A DNA stretch of 64,000 nucleotides from positions 2,115,953 to 2,179,952 of the forward strand of contig JALPQD010000115.1 in NCBI GenBank assembly GCA_023101885.1, given 5' to 3'. Under the pieces are notes generated by a model that had not been told where the DNA came from, ran no database searches, and worked only from the letters and a program-made list of their open reading frames with translations. The stretch comes from Typhlomys cinereus. Taxonomy: Eukaryota; Chordata; Mammalia; Rodentia; Platacanthomyidae. The translations under genes and the position numbers were made by a program. Each line of letters opens with the position of its first letter. The first letter of the stretch is position 1. Positions 45,685-59,100 of this stretch are shown here, piece by piece.

Positions 45685-46110
45685 CATATTAAACACAAAT
45701 GGCTCAAGCTGCTCCCCGCTTCCTCCGATGTACATGTTACATCCAGACAAAAAAACTCCTCACAGTTCCCAGTCTGCCTAGATAAGGCTGTTCCATCCCC
45801 CGAGGACATGTTCACAGCTTCAGGCTTGTCTGCAGCTCCCAAGGACTTTTTTCACCTGTCCTGGGATCAGCCCTCCTCATCCCAGTATTTTTCTAGTCAC
45901 ATGTCCATGTCCTGTAAAGAAAGAATCCCCAGAATAAGATTCGGGGCTGCCTCTCTGCTGTTTCTGAGACAGCCATGCTGCTTGTTGCCTGCCTACCTAC
46001 CCTCCTGCTTACTTGACAATATATCTCCTTTGTACATTATGTGTGGCTTTGGTGTGACTTTGGTGTGACTTTGCATCAGTCTGAGATGGGGGAACTTTCC
46101 TGAGAGCCCC
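45685..46110. repeat. LTR-like block inside the L1
   Basis: About 420 bp of GC-richer sequence with no L1 similarity, including a perfect 14-bp tandem repeat (tttggtgtgact). It lies between L1 segments and resembles a worn LTR. Ends and TSD were not resolved. Confidence 0.4.
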
Positions 46111-46129
46111 CATGATGATGACCTTTCTA

Positions 46130-46350
46130 ATTGGGCCATGGAGGCCCCAGGGCGACATTAGGAATAATCCTGGATGGCTCTACCTTCCTATTTCCTTGCT
46201 CTGAAATTTTCCAGGCTCTGCCTTCCAGACTGGACGTGCAGACCACTGCTATTTCTGCCTGGCATTTTTACGTGGAATCTGGGATCTGAGTTCAGATTCT
46301 TTTGCTTGTGAAGTAAAGACTTTAACCCTAAAGCCATCTCTCCCATTCTT
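46130..46350 (-). repeat. Older SINE, tail truncated
   Basis: An antisense copy from catggaggccccagggcgac to agccatctctccc without its TG tract. Confidence 0.78.
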
Positions 46351-46969
46351 TAATTGAGTTGTTTCGTAGATGATTAGCGTTTTGAGTTCTTTGGAAAAGA
46401 TTTTCTCCCATACTGTGGGTTGACCCTTCACTTGATTAGTTTCCTTTGGTGTACCTAAGCCTTTTAAGTTTTGTGAGTTCCCATTGTTTACTTATCACCT
46501 GTACTACTGAAATGCTATTCAAAGTTTTGACCTGTATCTTAATGTTGGAACTTTTTTTCCCCTACTTTTTCTCTAGTGGTTTTGAAGAATCAGGTCTTAT
46601 GTTGAGGTCTTAGATCCATTTGGAGTTATTTTGCATTAGGGGAAATGACATGGACCTATTTTCATCCTTCTGCATGTTTGATATCCATGTTTTCTAGAAC
46701 CACTTATTAAAGATGTTACTTTCTCCAGTGTATGTTTTTGGCATCTTTGTAAATAATCTGGTGGCTATGGTTGCATGGATTTAGGTCTGGGTACTTTATT
46801 CAATTCCATTGCTTTTGTGGAAGTACCAAACTTTTTTTTTTTTTTTTTTTTTTACTATGGCTTTGTAGGAAAGCTTGAAATCAGGTATTCCTACAGTATT
46901 CTTTTTGAAATCAGGTATTCCTACAGTATTCTTTTTGCACAGTATCATTTTGGCTATCTTCAGTATTTT

Positions 46970-47213
46970 AATTTGTGTGTGTGTGTGTGTGTGTGTATCA
47001 GAGGGCACTGTGTGTTCCCTATGGAGGCCCAAGGGTGACTTTGGTAATCATCTTGGATTGACTCTACTTCCTTTCTGTTTTGCTGTGGGATTTCCCAGGC
47101 TCTGTCCACCAGGGCCAGAAGTACAGACTACTGCCATTTCCACCTGGCATTTTTTTATGTGGGACTTGGGATCTGAACTCAGGACCTTCTACTTGGAAGA
47201 CAGAGTTTTAACC
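46970..47213 (-). repeat. Older SINE, split by a young SINE
   Basis: An antisense copy from (TG)n at 46974 to aacccctaagt. The last bases of its head (catttctccagccc) resume at about 47535-47548. Confidence 0.86.
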
Positions 47214-47227
47214 CCTAAGTCATTTCT

Positions 47228-47527
47228 TTTTTTTTTTTTTATTATTATTATTTATTCAACTGTGCACATGTGTGTGTGTATGTGCGCGCGTGTGTGTGTG
47301 TGTGTGTCTGTGTGTGTGTGTAGAACCACGGACGAATTCGCGAACCACCATGGACGCCTCCACCTCCTTCTGCCCCGGGATTCACAGGCTCCGCCCTACC
47401 AGGACCAGAAGCGCAGGCCGCCCCCGCTTCCGCCTGGCGTCTATACGTGGGATCGGGATCCGAACTCAGGATCTTCCTTCCGCCTGCAAGGCGGAGGCTT
47501 AACCCCTGAGCCACCTCTCCAGCCCCA
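47228..47527 (-). repeat. Young SINE nested in an older SINE
   Basis: A full-length antisense copy inserted into the head of the older SINE. The TSD cctaagtcatttct is at 47214-47227 and 47528-47541. Confidence 0.94.
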
Positions 47528-48727
47528 CCTAAGTCATTTCTCCAGCCCAGTATTGATTAATTTTAAGATTGCCTTTCCTATGTCTTTGAAGAGCAATAAA
47601 ATTGTGATTGCACTGAATCTATAGATCATTTTGGTAGAATGGTAATTTTCACAATAAATTCTTCTGATCCATGAGCATGGGATATTTTTCCATCTTCTAG
47701 TGTCTTCCTCAATTTCTTTTTTCAGTGTCTTGTGAGTTTTTATTCTAGAGGTTCATTTTCTATTGTTTAGAGTTAGTCCTAAGATTTGTTTGTTCACTTA
47801 ATTAATTTATGGCAGTAGCTATAGTCAATAGGATTGATTCCGTGATGTTTTTCAGTGTGACACTGGTATAAATAATGCTACTGACTTTTTTTTTTCAAAG
47901 TACTTATCATTTCTAAGAGTTTTTTTTTGTGGAATCTTTAGGGTATAGAATCATGCTACCTACAAATAGGGATATTATGACTTCCTATTTTCCTATATGC
48001 ATCCCTTTTACTTACTTCTTTGATCTTTTTGCTGTGGCTAGGACTTAAAGCACTGTACTGGACAGAAGTGAAGAAAAGTGGAGAGCCTGCTTCCTGATCT
48101 TAGGTGAGAATCCCTTGAGTTTTTTCCCATTTAGTGCAATGTTGACTACAGGTTTGTCCCATAGAATCTTTATCATGTTCAGGCATGAGCCTCTACCCCC
48201 AGCCTCTCCATGACTTTTATCATGAAGCAATACTGGATTTTGTCAAAGGTGTTGCCTTTGACATCAATTAAGTGATTTGTCTTTGAATTCATTTATGTGA
48301 CCATTATACTTACTGGTTTATAATGCTGAACTGTCCCTGCATTTCTGATATAAAGCCAACTTGGTCATTCATAAAAGGAGTTTGGAATCATTCCTTCCCT
48401 TTCGGAATAATTAGCAACACTGGTGCTAGCTTTTCTTTTGAGATCTTGTAGAATTCTTCAGTAAAGAATTTCCTTTCAGTTGGGTGACGTTTTCTTTTTT
48501 AATTACTGCTTCAAAACCATGGATGGCTACAGTTCTGTTCATCTCAGTTTATTTTTGTAGATCATTCATGTTTAGGAATTTATTTCTTTAAGATTTTTCA
48601 GTTTAGTGAAATACAGGTTTTTAAGGTATTTCATGATTTTTCTGAATTTTGTTGGTTTATGCCGTATGTCTTCCTTTTCATCTCTATTGATTTCTGTCCT
48701 TTTTTTGGTTGTCAACTTTATGTTTTT

Positions 48728-49001
48728 TTTATTTATTATTTATTCAATTATGGGTACATGGTGTGTGTGTGTGTGTATGTGTGTGTGTGTAGAACCATGG
48801 ACAAATTCGGGAACCATCATGAACCACCTCCACCTCCTCCTTGTTTACTCTGTTCCGGGATTCACAGGTTCCGCCCACCAGGACCAGAAGCGCAGGCTGC
48901 CCCCGCTCCTGCCCGGCAACTATACATGGGATCTAGGATCCGAACTCAGGACCTTCCGCCTGCAAGGCAGAGGCTTAACCCCTGAGCCACCTCTCCAGCC
49001 C
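48728..49001 (-). repeat. Young GC-rich SINE with TSD
   Basis: An antisense copy within the L1. The TSD caactttatgttttt is at 48713-48727 and 49002-49016. Confidence 0.93.
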
Positions 49002-49394
49002 CAACTTTATGTTTTTAAATAATCAAATTTGCATTTCATTGATTCTTTTTTTTGGTTTCTATTTCACCTCTTACTTTAGGGTTGTTTGTTCTTGTTTTTC
49101 TAAATTCTTTAGGTGCATCATTATTTATTCGTGTGATATCTCATTTTTGTATGTTAACAGTGCTATAAACTTGTCTTAGAACTGCTTTGATTACATCCCA
49201 AAGCATTGGGATATTGCTTTCATTTTCATGCAGTTGTGTGGGAATTTCCCTTTCTTAATTTTTTCAGTATCACCATCTTTCAATTGTGTGTTGTTTAGTT
49301 TCCATGTGTTCATGTGGTTTTCATAGTGTTTCTTGCTGTTGATATCCAGCTTTATTCTGTCATGGTCTGAAAGAATCAAGAATGTTTCTTAATT

Positions 49395-49673
49395 TAAAAA
49401 AAAATTTAAAAACTATTAATTAGTGCGGGAGTATTAATTAGTGTGGGAGTGTGTGTATCAGAAGGCACTCTATGTCCCTGTGGAGGTCCAAGGGTGACTT
49501 CGGGAATCATCCTGGATTGCTTTTGCCTCTTTTTGGTTCACTCTTGGATTTCCCAGGATCCAGCCACCAGGACTAGGCTGTCCATCTTTTCTGCCTTGTG
49601 TTTTTACATGGGATCCAAACTCAGGACCTTCAGTTTGCAAGACAGTCTTAACTCCTGAACCATCTCTCCAGCC
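49395..49673 (-). repeat. Older SINE inside the L1
   Basis: An antisense copy from an AT-rich tail through gtgtgtatcagaaggcactc to catctctccagccc. An attaattagtg(c/t)gggagt motif is duplicated at its left edge. Confidence 0.82.
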
Positions 49674-50039
49674 CTTTTTCAGTGTTTTTTGGAGGGGCTT
49701 GCTTTGTGTCTGAGTATGATTATCAATTTGAGAAAATTCCATGAGCTTTTGGAAAAAAATGTACATTACTTATTGTTTGGGTGGAATGCTGTACAGATAT
49801 CTGCTAGGTCTATTCGACTTATGGATTCATTTAACTCCAGTGTTCTCTATTTTTTGTAGAGTTCTATTAGTGACAGTGGAGTATTGAAGTTTCTCATTAT
49901 TACTGCATTTGGATTGATTTGTTCTATGTTTACTGGTATTTGGATATACTTGTATTTGTGGTGTTTATGTTTAGAATTGTATTATCTCTTTGATGAACTG
50001 TTCCCTTAGTATGAAGTGACTTTTGATATGATTTTCAGG

Positions 50040-50200
50040 TGAGAAAATATTATTGACAACTGAGAGCTGAACCTATAGGCACACTTACAAAGAACTATTC
50101 CGCTAAGATAAACCTCTGTGTAAGCCTGTAGACTAATTGATGTGGGAAGACCCAGTGCGCAGTGGGATAAGCTGGAAAGGAAACTACTTGGAGCTTTTCA
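50040..50200 (+). repeat. MaLR/ERVL-type LTR fragment
   Basis: It has ctaattgatgtgggaagaccca, shared with the LTR-like blocks at 40.13 and 41.25 kb. Confidence 0.5.
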
Positions 50201-50487
50201 CTCCCATTCCTCCCTTCAAGTCTTTTTCTATTAATTGCCTCTGCTTTTATTATTTATAACTCTTTGTCTGATTAACCGTTTTAGGACACAAAGACCTGGA
50301 GCCTTTATAGAGCTGCTGACTGAACACATTATCAGTTGCACTTAAGTTTATGCTGTTTCTAATGAACGTGCCTTCTTTTTTCCAGATGTCAGAGCCACTT
50401 GAGTTGGAAGGTCTCGTTCTAATATGCCTGTACCCCTGTCCCTTTTTATCTTCCACTTACATTTTCTTCAATAAAAATTGTCATAGT

Positions 50488-50767
50488 GGGGCTGGAGAGG
50501 TGGCTCAGGGGTTAAGCCTCTGCCTTGGAGGCGGAGGTGCCTGAGTTCGGATCCTAGACCCCACATATAGACGCCAGGCAGAAGCGGGGCAGCCTGTGTT
50601 TCTGGTGCCTGGTAGGGTGGAGCCTGTGAATCCCGGGGCAGAGTAAACAAGGAGGAGGTAGAGGCGACCCATGGTGGTTCCCGAATTTGCCTGTGGTTCT
50701 ACACATACATACATGTGCACACATGCACACACACACAATTGAATAAATAATAAATAAAAAAATTAAA
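50488..50767 (+). repeat. Young GC-rich SINE with TSD
   Basis: A full-length sense copy. The TSD aaaaattgtcatagt is at 50473-50487 and 50768-50782. Confidence 0.93.
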
Positions 50768-50782
50768 AAAAATTGTCATAGT

Positions 50783-51203
50783 TAGGCACAGGTGTCAACT
50801 TGATGGTTGCGGGTCTGAGCTCTGGGCACATTTGTGGAGAATTAGTGGTTGGGTTAAGCCCAGAGCAAACCTGCAGGAGATTGTCTGGCTGATGGGGAAG
50901 GCCCAGCCTATGGTGGGTGGGACTAGGCCCTGAACAGGTGAATAAAATACTGAGAGCTGGTTGAGGAAGGCGGCATCCTTCTGTACACTTGGCTAGACAT
51001 GCTGGTCTGGCAAGTAAAGATTGTCCGTCTCTCAGCCATTATGTGGTGATAGTGTGGCCAGTTCCCTCGGCTCCAGTGTGGTGAGTGCTCTCCATCAAGC
51101 TGGACTGAGAACTGTAACCAGATTGTTGTAAGGAAATAAACCCTTGTTCCCTTACGCTGTTTGATGGTCATTTATCAGCAACCATGCAGGCGGACTGCAA
51201 CAA
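50783..51203 (+). repeat. MaLR/ERVL-type LTR
   Basis: It starts near ggtgtcaacttgatggttgc, contains gggaaggcccagcctatggtggg, and has aggaaataaacccttgttccc near its end. This is the best preserved of four related LTR-like blocks in the window. Confidence 0.65.
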
Positions 51204-51329
51204 AAATGTACACACTTAATTTTGCCTTGGCATCTGCTTCTTTGAGGACTCAAACTGTAATCTAGTACTTGGAAAAAGATGTTCAATATACTGTCTTAAT
51301 ATAGAAGTCATGACTAAGGTTTCATTTTT

Positions 51330-51834
51330 CAAAGATTACAAACTTCAACTTTATTTAAACTGGGGGAAAATAATAATTTCCAACACATATGTATCTGAGA
51401 GTTTGTTTTGTTTTGATTTACTGGAACTTAAAATATTCCAGTAAATTATCAGGGAAAATCCAGGTAGCAGAAATATATAACATGTCCATTTTAAGAGTGT
51501 GAAATCAGGTATACAAGGCCATAAAATGATATACACATATGTACTATGCCATTTAAACCACTTCTACATCTTGTACTTAAGAACTCAAGTATAGAAATAA
51601 GCTCTATGGCGCTGAGGTAACATTATAATCTTCCCCCGACATGACTGCATAGGTATTTAAGGTTAAGTGTGAACATTATATGAGGTTTCAAGTCAATCAA
51701 TCTCATTTGAATTTTAGACCCAAAGCAGCATATCAGACATGCATCCAAAAGAAATACTTCAATGAGTCCATGTGTGTGTATAGGGATGGTAGAAGTCAGG
51801 CAAAGGCTGACTGAACCACACTGATAACTGAGTA
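51330..51834 (-). other. IARS1: IARS1 3' untranslated region
   Basis: Sequence downstream of the IARS1 stop on the minus strand. A canonical AATAAA (plus 51350-51355, context TTTAAATAAAGTTG) suggests cleavage around 51330-51340, giving a 3' UTR of roughly 500 nt. No transposon interrupts it. Confidence 0.8.
51350..51355 (-). terminator. IARS1: IARS1 polyadenylation signal
   Basis: The minus strand reads AATAAA about 480 nt after the stop codon, the first canonical signal downstream. A T-rich stretch follows about 30 nt on. Confidence 0.75.
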
Positions 51835-51917
51835 TTAGGCATCTGCAGTTGTCGGTAATACACAAACATACACGGTCTTCATATTCAAAGTCTTCATGGG
51901 GATATCGCTTGTAATTT
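51835..51917 (-). CDS. IARS1: IARS1 last coding exon
   Basis: After a TTCTAG acceptor it codes EITSDIPMKTLNMKTVYVCV followed by LPTTADA and TAA (51835-51837). The first codon is shared with the previous exon. Confidence 0.95.
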
Positions 51918-53107
51918 CTAGAACAGAAAGGAAAAAAGAAGAAAGCATCAGTAATCTGACTCTTGTGGGTAAATACTTCCGAAAATATTAACTGCCAACC
52001 TAGTAAGGGATTAGTTTCATCCTAACATAGGTCTGATCTTTATCCTAGCTCCTAAATGTTTACATTTTTTTCTGATTGGGATGTCTTTGTTAAAGTTGGC
52101 ATGTTAGCTACATATTAGTCTATGTTAGTGAGATGACTCAGGGTACTTGGCCATACCAAGAAGAATTAATCCATTCCTGGCTGGAAACTTTTAGACAGAT
52201 ACCAATCATGCGAACAATGAATTAAACATGTGTACATAAGGAAACCTCAATGAAAACCCTGGGCATCAAGAGTCTAGTGAGCTTCCTTGGCTGGTGATAC
52301 TGTGTATAGTCCTACTATTAGGGATGGGAAGAGGTTATCATTGGCCACGTGGAAAGGATGGTTTGATGCCACTCATTTTGTTAGTTTGAGGAAACCCCCT
52401 GAAGCTGCATTAAGCACCAGAGGTAACAGCGGATCTGTGTAGACTGAGGTCACAGCTTAATCTTAGTTGCAGTTTAAGAGTTTGGGGAACGCTATTGGAA
52501 GATTCTGAAGAATGATGTCCTTAGCTCAAAGTGTGGCTAGCTCTGGGTAGTGCTTTTTTCTATAATTCCTCACCTTGTGTTTGAGTCTCATTTAAGAACA
52601 GCTTTAGCTTCCTGCTCCGAAGGCCAAACATCTTGGCTGCTTCATGCAGCAAACCTTGGTGGGTGAGTCCATTTTGTCCAAGTGGGTTTTCAAGCAAGAG
52701 AGTGCCCACAGTTCCCATCAAACACTCTATAGAACAAAGAATAAGCTGGATTCATTCTCAAGAGCTTATACAGGCAGAAGGCTTTGAAGTGGATACAGGA
52801 GCAAGAGCTCAAAAGTTGGAGGTATCCCCTGTGCAGAAACAACCTTAACCAATTCACAGAGGCGAAGAAGAAAGGGGACTGACAAATGCTGACGTGTAAA
52901 CAAGCTTGGCTGGGGAGATGTCTCAGTAGTTAAAGCTTCTGCCTCAAAAGAAAAGGACCTGAATTTGGAATCCCAGATCCCACGTAAAAATGCTGCACAG
53001 ATACAGCAGTGGCCTCCAATTTTGGCCCTGAAAGGTGGAGTCTGGGAAATCCCAGAGCAAAGCAATAAAGTTAAGAGCAATCCAGGATGATTCCAGATGT
53101 CCTTGGG

Positions 53108-53146
<39 letters not shown>

Positions 53147-56100
53147 AAAGCGGCTATAGTGCAACTGAGAGTATAAGAGTATATAGTCAAGTGAATAACC
53201 TGCAAGAACTTCAGGCAAAGTGTGTACAATGAGTACCCTAAAATAGCAACTAGTCTGGATTAAGGCTTGGAGGTATGTAAGTTTGCAGAACATTTTCTAA
53301 AAAAAAGGAAAACTAAAAAAATAAGTATGGCATTAAAATTCAGTTTCTATCTGAATAAATAAAACATGAAAGCAAATAAAAAACACATGAATAAACAAAT
53401 AAATGAGACTATTTACTCTCTGGACGTATCATGGGATCCACTTAGTTTGAGTGTTTTTAGAGACAGGGTCTCACCATGTAGACTAGGCCAGCCTTGAACT
53501 CACACTCTTTCTGTCTAAGCTACTTGAGTATTACAGGTGTGTCACCACATTTGGCTGGAATACATACTTTAAAGACTATATTGAAGCAGATAGATTTGAA
53601 CCTGGAAGGAAACCCTAATGCCTACCAGCCCACAATCTGGCTGCAAGGGAAGCACATACCTTGTGGCTCTGCATTTAGAAGTTGCAGGTTGATATATTGA
53701 CAGAGAAGAGAACTTGGATTGTTGGTGGGAGCAGGGGCTGACCCTGTAGTCACGCAAAGTGTTTTTCCACTGAGACTCAGCAAGTCAGTTTGGCTTTGTA
53801 TTTCTAAAAAAGCAGTAGTTCTCAAATCACTTTTTCCTACTTCACTAATGAAACTATTACATAACTTTAGAATGACATCATACATTTATTTATTAAAATA
53901 CACCATCTTCTCTATAGAGCCAAGCTTTAATGATACTCAAATAATAGGAAAATTTTAAACTTGTTGCTGAAGCTTCAATCCAGGGCATTGTACATGCCAG
54001 TGACATGTTCTACCATTGAGGCATTTGACTCTAGCCCTGCAAATAGTTAAGAAATGTTAATGTAGCAAAATATGACATATATTCATATCTTAATCTTGTT
54101 TATTTTATTTATTTGGTGCTAGGAACTAAAACTCAGGCCCTTGCGCTTGTCAGGCAAATTATTTTCCTCCTTTTAGTATTTTCCATATATATTATGAATC
54201 ATCTTCAAATTTCCTCCCAATATAACTTTCAAAACTTCACCATGAAAAGCTTATACTTAAAAAAATGATATCTATAGTCAGCAAATAAGGTCTAATGCTT
54301 TAAGAGTGTATTCCAGTATATAGATTCGCTAAGGCACAGACACTATGTTGAATGTTAACTCAACAGAGAGGTGTCTGAATTCTGACCTAACACGGCTAGC
54401 TGGGACCAGGGGAGATGAGGATCATGGCATGCTATGAGCCCAGGGCTTCCAGCTGCATCACAGCAACAGCTGGCAGGCACTGCTCATGAATCCCTCCACC
54501 CCAGAGTCAGGAAGGTCGTTACGACTTTGCAGTGACAAGACACTTGATGAAGACATTAACCAATGCACCGTGCCAAGGGCAAGATGCCACCTCACTCTTC
54601 ACATACCTGCTTCACCATGGAAGACCGACAACTTTGCAGTTTTAATGTCAAAAATGCTAGTAACAACACTCTTTAGCTTTAAAAGGTCCAACTGATTATC
54701 ACCTTTTGGATTCTCTAGAAGCAACACACCACCTAGAAGCCATAAAAATAAAATCTCATTTAGTGAAGTAAAACTTAAAGAAAACGCTAAATTTGGAGGA
54801 AAAGTCAAATAATGTAAGAAGGTTCAAGACCTAACATTTTCCTTTCTCAAGTGAAAACAACATACCTCCTTACTAGGAGTTTAGTAATTCTTAGCTCATC
54901 TCTTTCCAGATTCAAACCTTTGAATCTGTAAGTACTATTGTACGTTTTGTGTCCTTTGTAAATCTCCAAGGTACAGAGTGGTTGCAAATACTATGTGAGG
55001 GCTGGCAAACGGTTGAGGGGAGAAAGACACTTACTTGATCCTAAGCCTGATGGCCTGAGTTCAATCCCTTGAATTTATACAGTAAAAGGGAGAACTGAAA
55101 CCTGTCAGTTCTGATGCAGCCTCTACATATGGCAAACCCTATTCCACATGAAAATAAACAAGAAAAACCTGGAACCACCTTATCATTATTCTTAAAAATC
55201 CTCAAGTCCAAGATGCTTATGTATCCTGACCTTATATTAAATTACAAATGACTACTTTTCCCCCCTCTGTAACAACAGCACGGTTACAGTAAAACATTGA
55301 CTTTGAAATGCGAATGCTGTTCAAAGTTCCTCAATTTTACTTTCACTAGATTGTGTTTAGCTACGTATGTGTGGAGTGGGGTGCATGTGCATGCAGACGC
55401 CACAGGACTAAGGTGTCCTGCTCCATCGAGACAGAGTCTATTGCTGAACCTGCAGATGGGCTGGTTGGCAGTTACCAAGCCCCAGTAATCTTTTTGTATT
55501 GCATCACTGCTAATGCAAGCAACTCATATTAAACACAGTAGATTACACACAAAAAGACACAAAAGTAGGAGGGAGAAGGTTTACAGAATGAGATATAATA
55601 AGGGATGAAAATGATTTAAGTTCATTGACAAGAAGTATGAAACTGTCTAATAACAACAACAATAATAAAATTTTGAACAAGTGCCGGAGGCACACTCAGC
55701 TGTAGATTGGTTGCCTGGCATGTGTGCCAGGTCAATCCCTAGCACAAAAGAAATTTCCTTTTGAAAAGAAAGAAAACAAAGAAAGAAAGAAAAGGAAAAA
55801 GTCTAGCTGATGAGATGGTGGTAGCAGACTCAGGACTGGTCAAGAACCTAAACAAGACCCAACGCCACGCCATCATGAGTGTCCCGGGAGGGAGGAGCGC
55901 TGTTACCGTGTGGGAGAAGTGAAAGCTGAAAGCCCTCACGTGGTCTCCAGGACGCAGAGCGGCCCATGACTGCCTGGCTAGGATGGAACTTTGTCTCTTG
56001 CTGTCCCTATGGCAATGATGAAGCTTGAGAATCCTGAGTCTGGCAAAAGTATAAGTATGGTTTCTCCACTTGTCCTTTTTGTGGGTAGTGGCTGGGATAA

Positions 56101-59100
56101 GTCCCTTCCTCTATGGTATTTGGCTGGGCAGGAGCAATTGTTGTTTTTAAATGTTGTCTCGCTAAGTTACTCACTTCTAGAGAAAGGTAAAATTTGCTAA
56201 GGCCCGTATCAGTATTTCTAAGTTGCTAGCTACTTATGGTCCAAGTTTGGGACAAAACCAGAAAAGTCCAACTCTCCATTATTATTACTTGGCTTCAAGG
56301 TTCCAAGCCGACAGTTTTCTTCCTTCTACTAATGAGAATTTTATATCACTTATGTATAGAATGCAGTTTAAACATACTTAGCAAGAGGAACAGAATAAAA
56401 CATCTATTTCATCTTGTAGGTGCAAGTGAAGTCCACCATTTAGAAGACTCATTTAGATGAAAAAAGGAAAAGCTGCCAATTTTGCCACAAAAACATGTGC
56501 AGGGGAACACGTGCTCACAAACATACATGAAAGAGAAAATAAAATTCATTTACTCTTACCTTGTTGGGTACCATTAGCACAAATGTTAAGATTAACATAT
56601 GCACAAGCAGGCCCAGGCTGGGACCTTCCTTTGGTGAGTGTAATTTCCAATTCGGATCCCTTTAACTGAGCACAGGAGAAGACAGGATTAGCAAATGCAC
56701 CCCACTGTTGTGTAATAGTAAAGGTTCTTAAGAATCAAGAGTTGCAGTTTATATCCTATTTTCCTGTCTTTCATCCTCCTCTTAAGAATATACATATTCT
56801 TAATTATGTAAGCTTTCTATTTATCAATTATGTTTTCTCATTTTTTAAAGAAGTCAAACAAAGGTTTGGAAATGGCTCAAAGGTTAAAATGCTTTTCTGT
56901 TAGGATTTGGATCCTCAGATCAGGCAGAGACTGAGAATCCACAGAAAAGGCTGGCTCTAATACTGAGCTCTGGGCTTAATTAGAGACCTTGTCTCAAAAA
57001 GTAAGGTGGAAGAGCAGTGAAGGGTGGTTCTTTCAATCTCAGTCCCTCACATGCGCACAAGTTTACCTCCTCCTACATACACAGAAAATGGAAAAATAAA
57101 AAAGGTCAAACAAGTAAACAAACAAAAAAATTTTTTTAAATGTAGGATCTGGGATCCCAACTCAGATCCTTCTGCTTGCAAGGCAGAATCTTTTTTTTTT
57201 TTTTTAATTATTTATTCAATTGTGCGTGTGTGCGTGTGTGCGTGTGTGTGTGTGTGCGTGTGTGTGTATATGTGTAGAACCATAGACGAATTCGGGAACC
57301 ACCATGGACTGCCTCAACCGCCTCCACCTCCTTGTTTAGTTTGCCCCGGGATTCACAGGCTCTGACCTACCAGGACAGAAACACACCTGCTTCTGCCTAG
57401 CGTCTATACGTGGGGTCTAGGATCCGAAATCAGACCTTCCGCCTGAAAGGCAGAGGCTTAACCCCTGAGCTAACTCTCCAGCCCCCGCAAGGCAGAATCG
57501 TAAGGCCTGAAACAGCTCTCCAGCCTAATAAAAAATTTTTAAAAATAATTAATAGAAAATGAAATTATAATGTATTTTGCTCTCTGAAGAGACAAATGCC
57601 ACTTTTAGCTATCTTATTTATCCTAAAAGACCTACTTCCAAATTGTGGGCCAGTATTTTTCAATCCTGGTAGTGTATTTTCATAGAAATATCTAAAGGCA
57701 CTACATATAACAAAAAGAAATGCTATCATATGTACATAAAAAAGTTTCCAAGCCAACTGTTATTTATTTTAAGACAAATTACTACTCTACTATCAGACAA
57801 GATTGATCTCTGTAGCCATTTCTCCCAACAAATCACACACATACTCTGTCTTCCCCCTACCCTCCCAACTGCTATCTTGCCCTCCTCTTCCTGTCTTCTG
57901 CCTTTTCTCTTTAATTCTACACATTCCCATCCAAGACAATACTTTAGCCCTAAGTACTGCACCAACCTCTACTCTGGATTAGAATATCATGATGTAGGCA
58001 TATAAATGTATCTTCTGATAATCTGAATTCTCTTAAAAAAAATTTTTTTTTTCCCCCAGGGGAGAGCGCGAACGCAGTCCCCCATTACCACAAATTATGC
58101 AGTCGAGTTTCCCACATTTGGGGAAATTGCAGGGGTCAGCACATCCGGAGTGCAATGGATAAGCCTCGCCCTGGGAAAACCACCTTCGTGATCATGGTAT
58201 CTCCCCTGCCAGGTAAGTAAATTCTCTTAAAATTTACATACAACTCACAACTCACCTGTGTTTGTTCTTGAATTAGGATATTATCTGATGCAGGAACTGG
58301 ATATGGTTTCAAGGGAGCCTTTATAGTAGCAAGTATGAACTCTGTGTGGCTTTCAATAACATTATCTAAGTATCTTCCTTCGGACTTTGTATTATAATAA
58401 ACTGTTATTTCATCAGTTGGAACCAGATTGCACTGAAAGAGCAAGTAGAAAGATTTAAAAGAAACAGATTTTGTTAATCAAAACCCAGAAATCTTCACCT
58501 GAGCTACCAGACTTCCACATTGACTTCTGGTCACCTTCTGCAGCAGTCACAGCGCTATCTCTCTACTAAACAGGCTGCCTGTATCAGAGCAACAGGGCCA
58601 TGTCCAGCCTGGGAATGAGTAGGAAGAGAAGAAAGGAGCCTGACATTCCTGTAGAGTGCATTCTGAATGGACTGTAGATTAGTGAGTCATATCATTATAA
58701 TCAGTTGATTACTATGACTTACATGACCTGCCCTCCTGTCTTCCCTAACAACCAGAACAAAACAGACACAAAACTGAAATAGTGACTTGTTCTTGAACCA
58801 ACAAACTAACCTTCTTGCGAAGTTTCTGGATACGATTGATGACCTCCCGAGCCATACCTTCATCCACCATTGACTGGTCAGGGGTGACGTCCAAGAGAAC
58901 CAAGGCCTGTAGTGTGACAATCAAATAAATTTCTTCAAACTTCGTGAATGCCATTTAAAACTAAATTATGAAGTCTATAATGAAAAACCATTTATTCACT
59001 TAGCAAGTAAAATAAAATTAATTGAGTTACTCAAGGTACAGGTACTTCTTTGTAAGCAGTTACCTTTATCTTTAAGAAAGACACAGCTTTTGTTTATAGA

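Larger units (their letters stand above)
44289..50040 (-). mobile_element. Long L1 element, interrupted by SINEs
   Basis: The plus strand reads the complement of an L1 from its 3' UTR (44.3-44.7 kb, with ggttacccccataacaatcatgcc) through the ORF2 end (45.05-45.68 and 46.35-46.97 kb) into ORF2 (47.53-50.04 kb). Landmarks are tccagttccaac, gtgtaaaagggctc, tttggagttattttgcattagg, ggatttaggtctgggtactttattcaattccattg and tttcattgattctttt. The frame is worn throughout and several younger SINEs and an LTR-like block interrupt it. Confidence 0.82.

Noticed and set aside
46875..47624. 249-codon plus-strand ORF
   Set aside because: It runs through L1 antisense sequence, an older SINE and a nested young SINE, so it is a chance reading of transposons.
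58057..58219. A functional U1 snRNA gene
   Set aside because: TSD, A tail and the absence of room for a snRNA promoter (the needed region is an IARS1 exon) mark it as a retrocopy.
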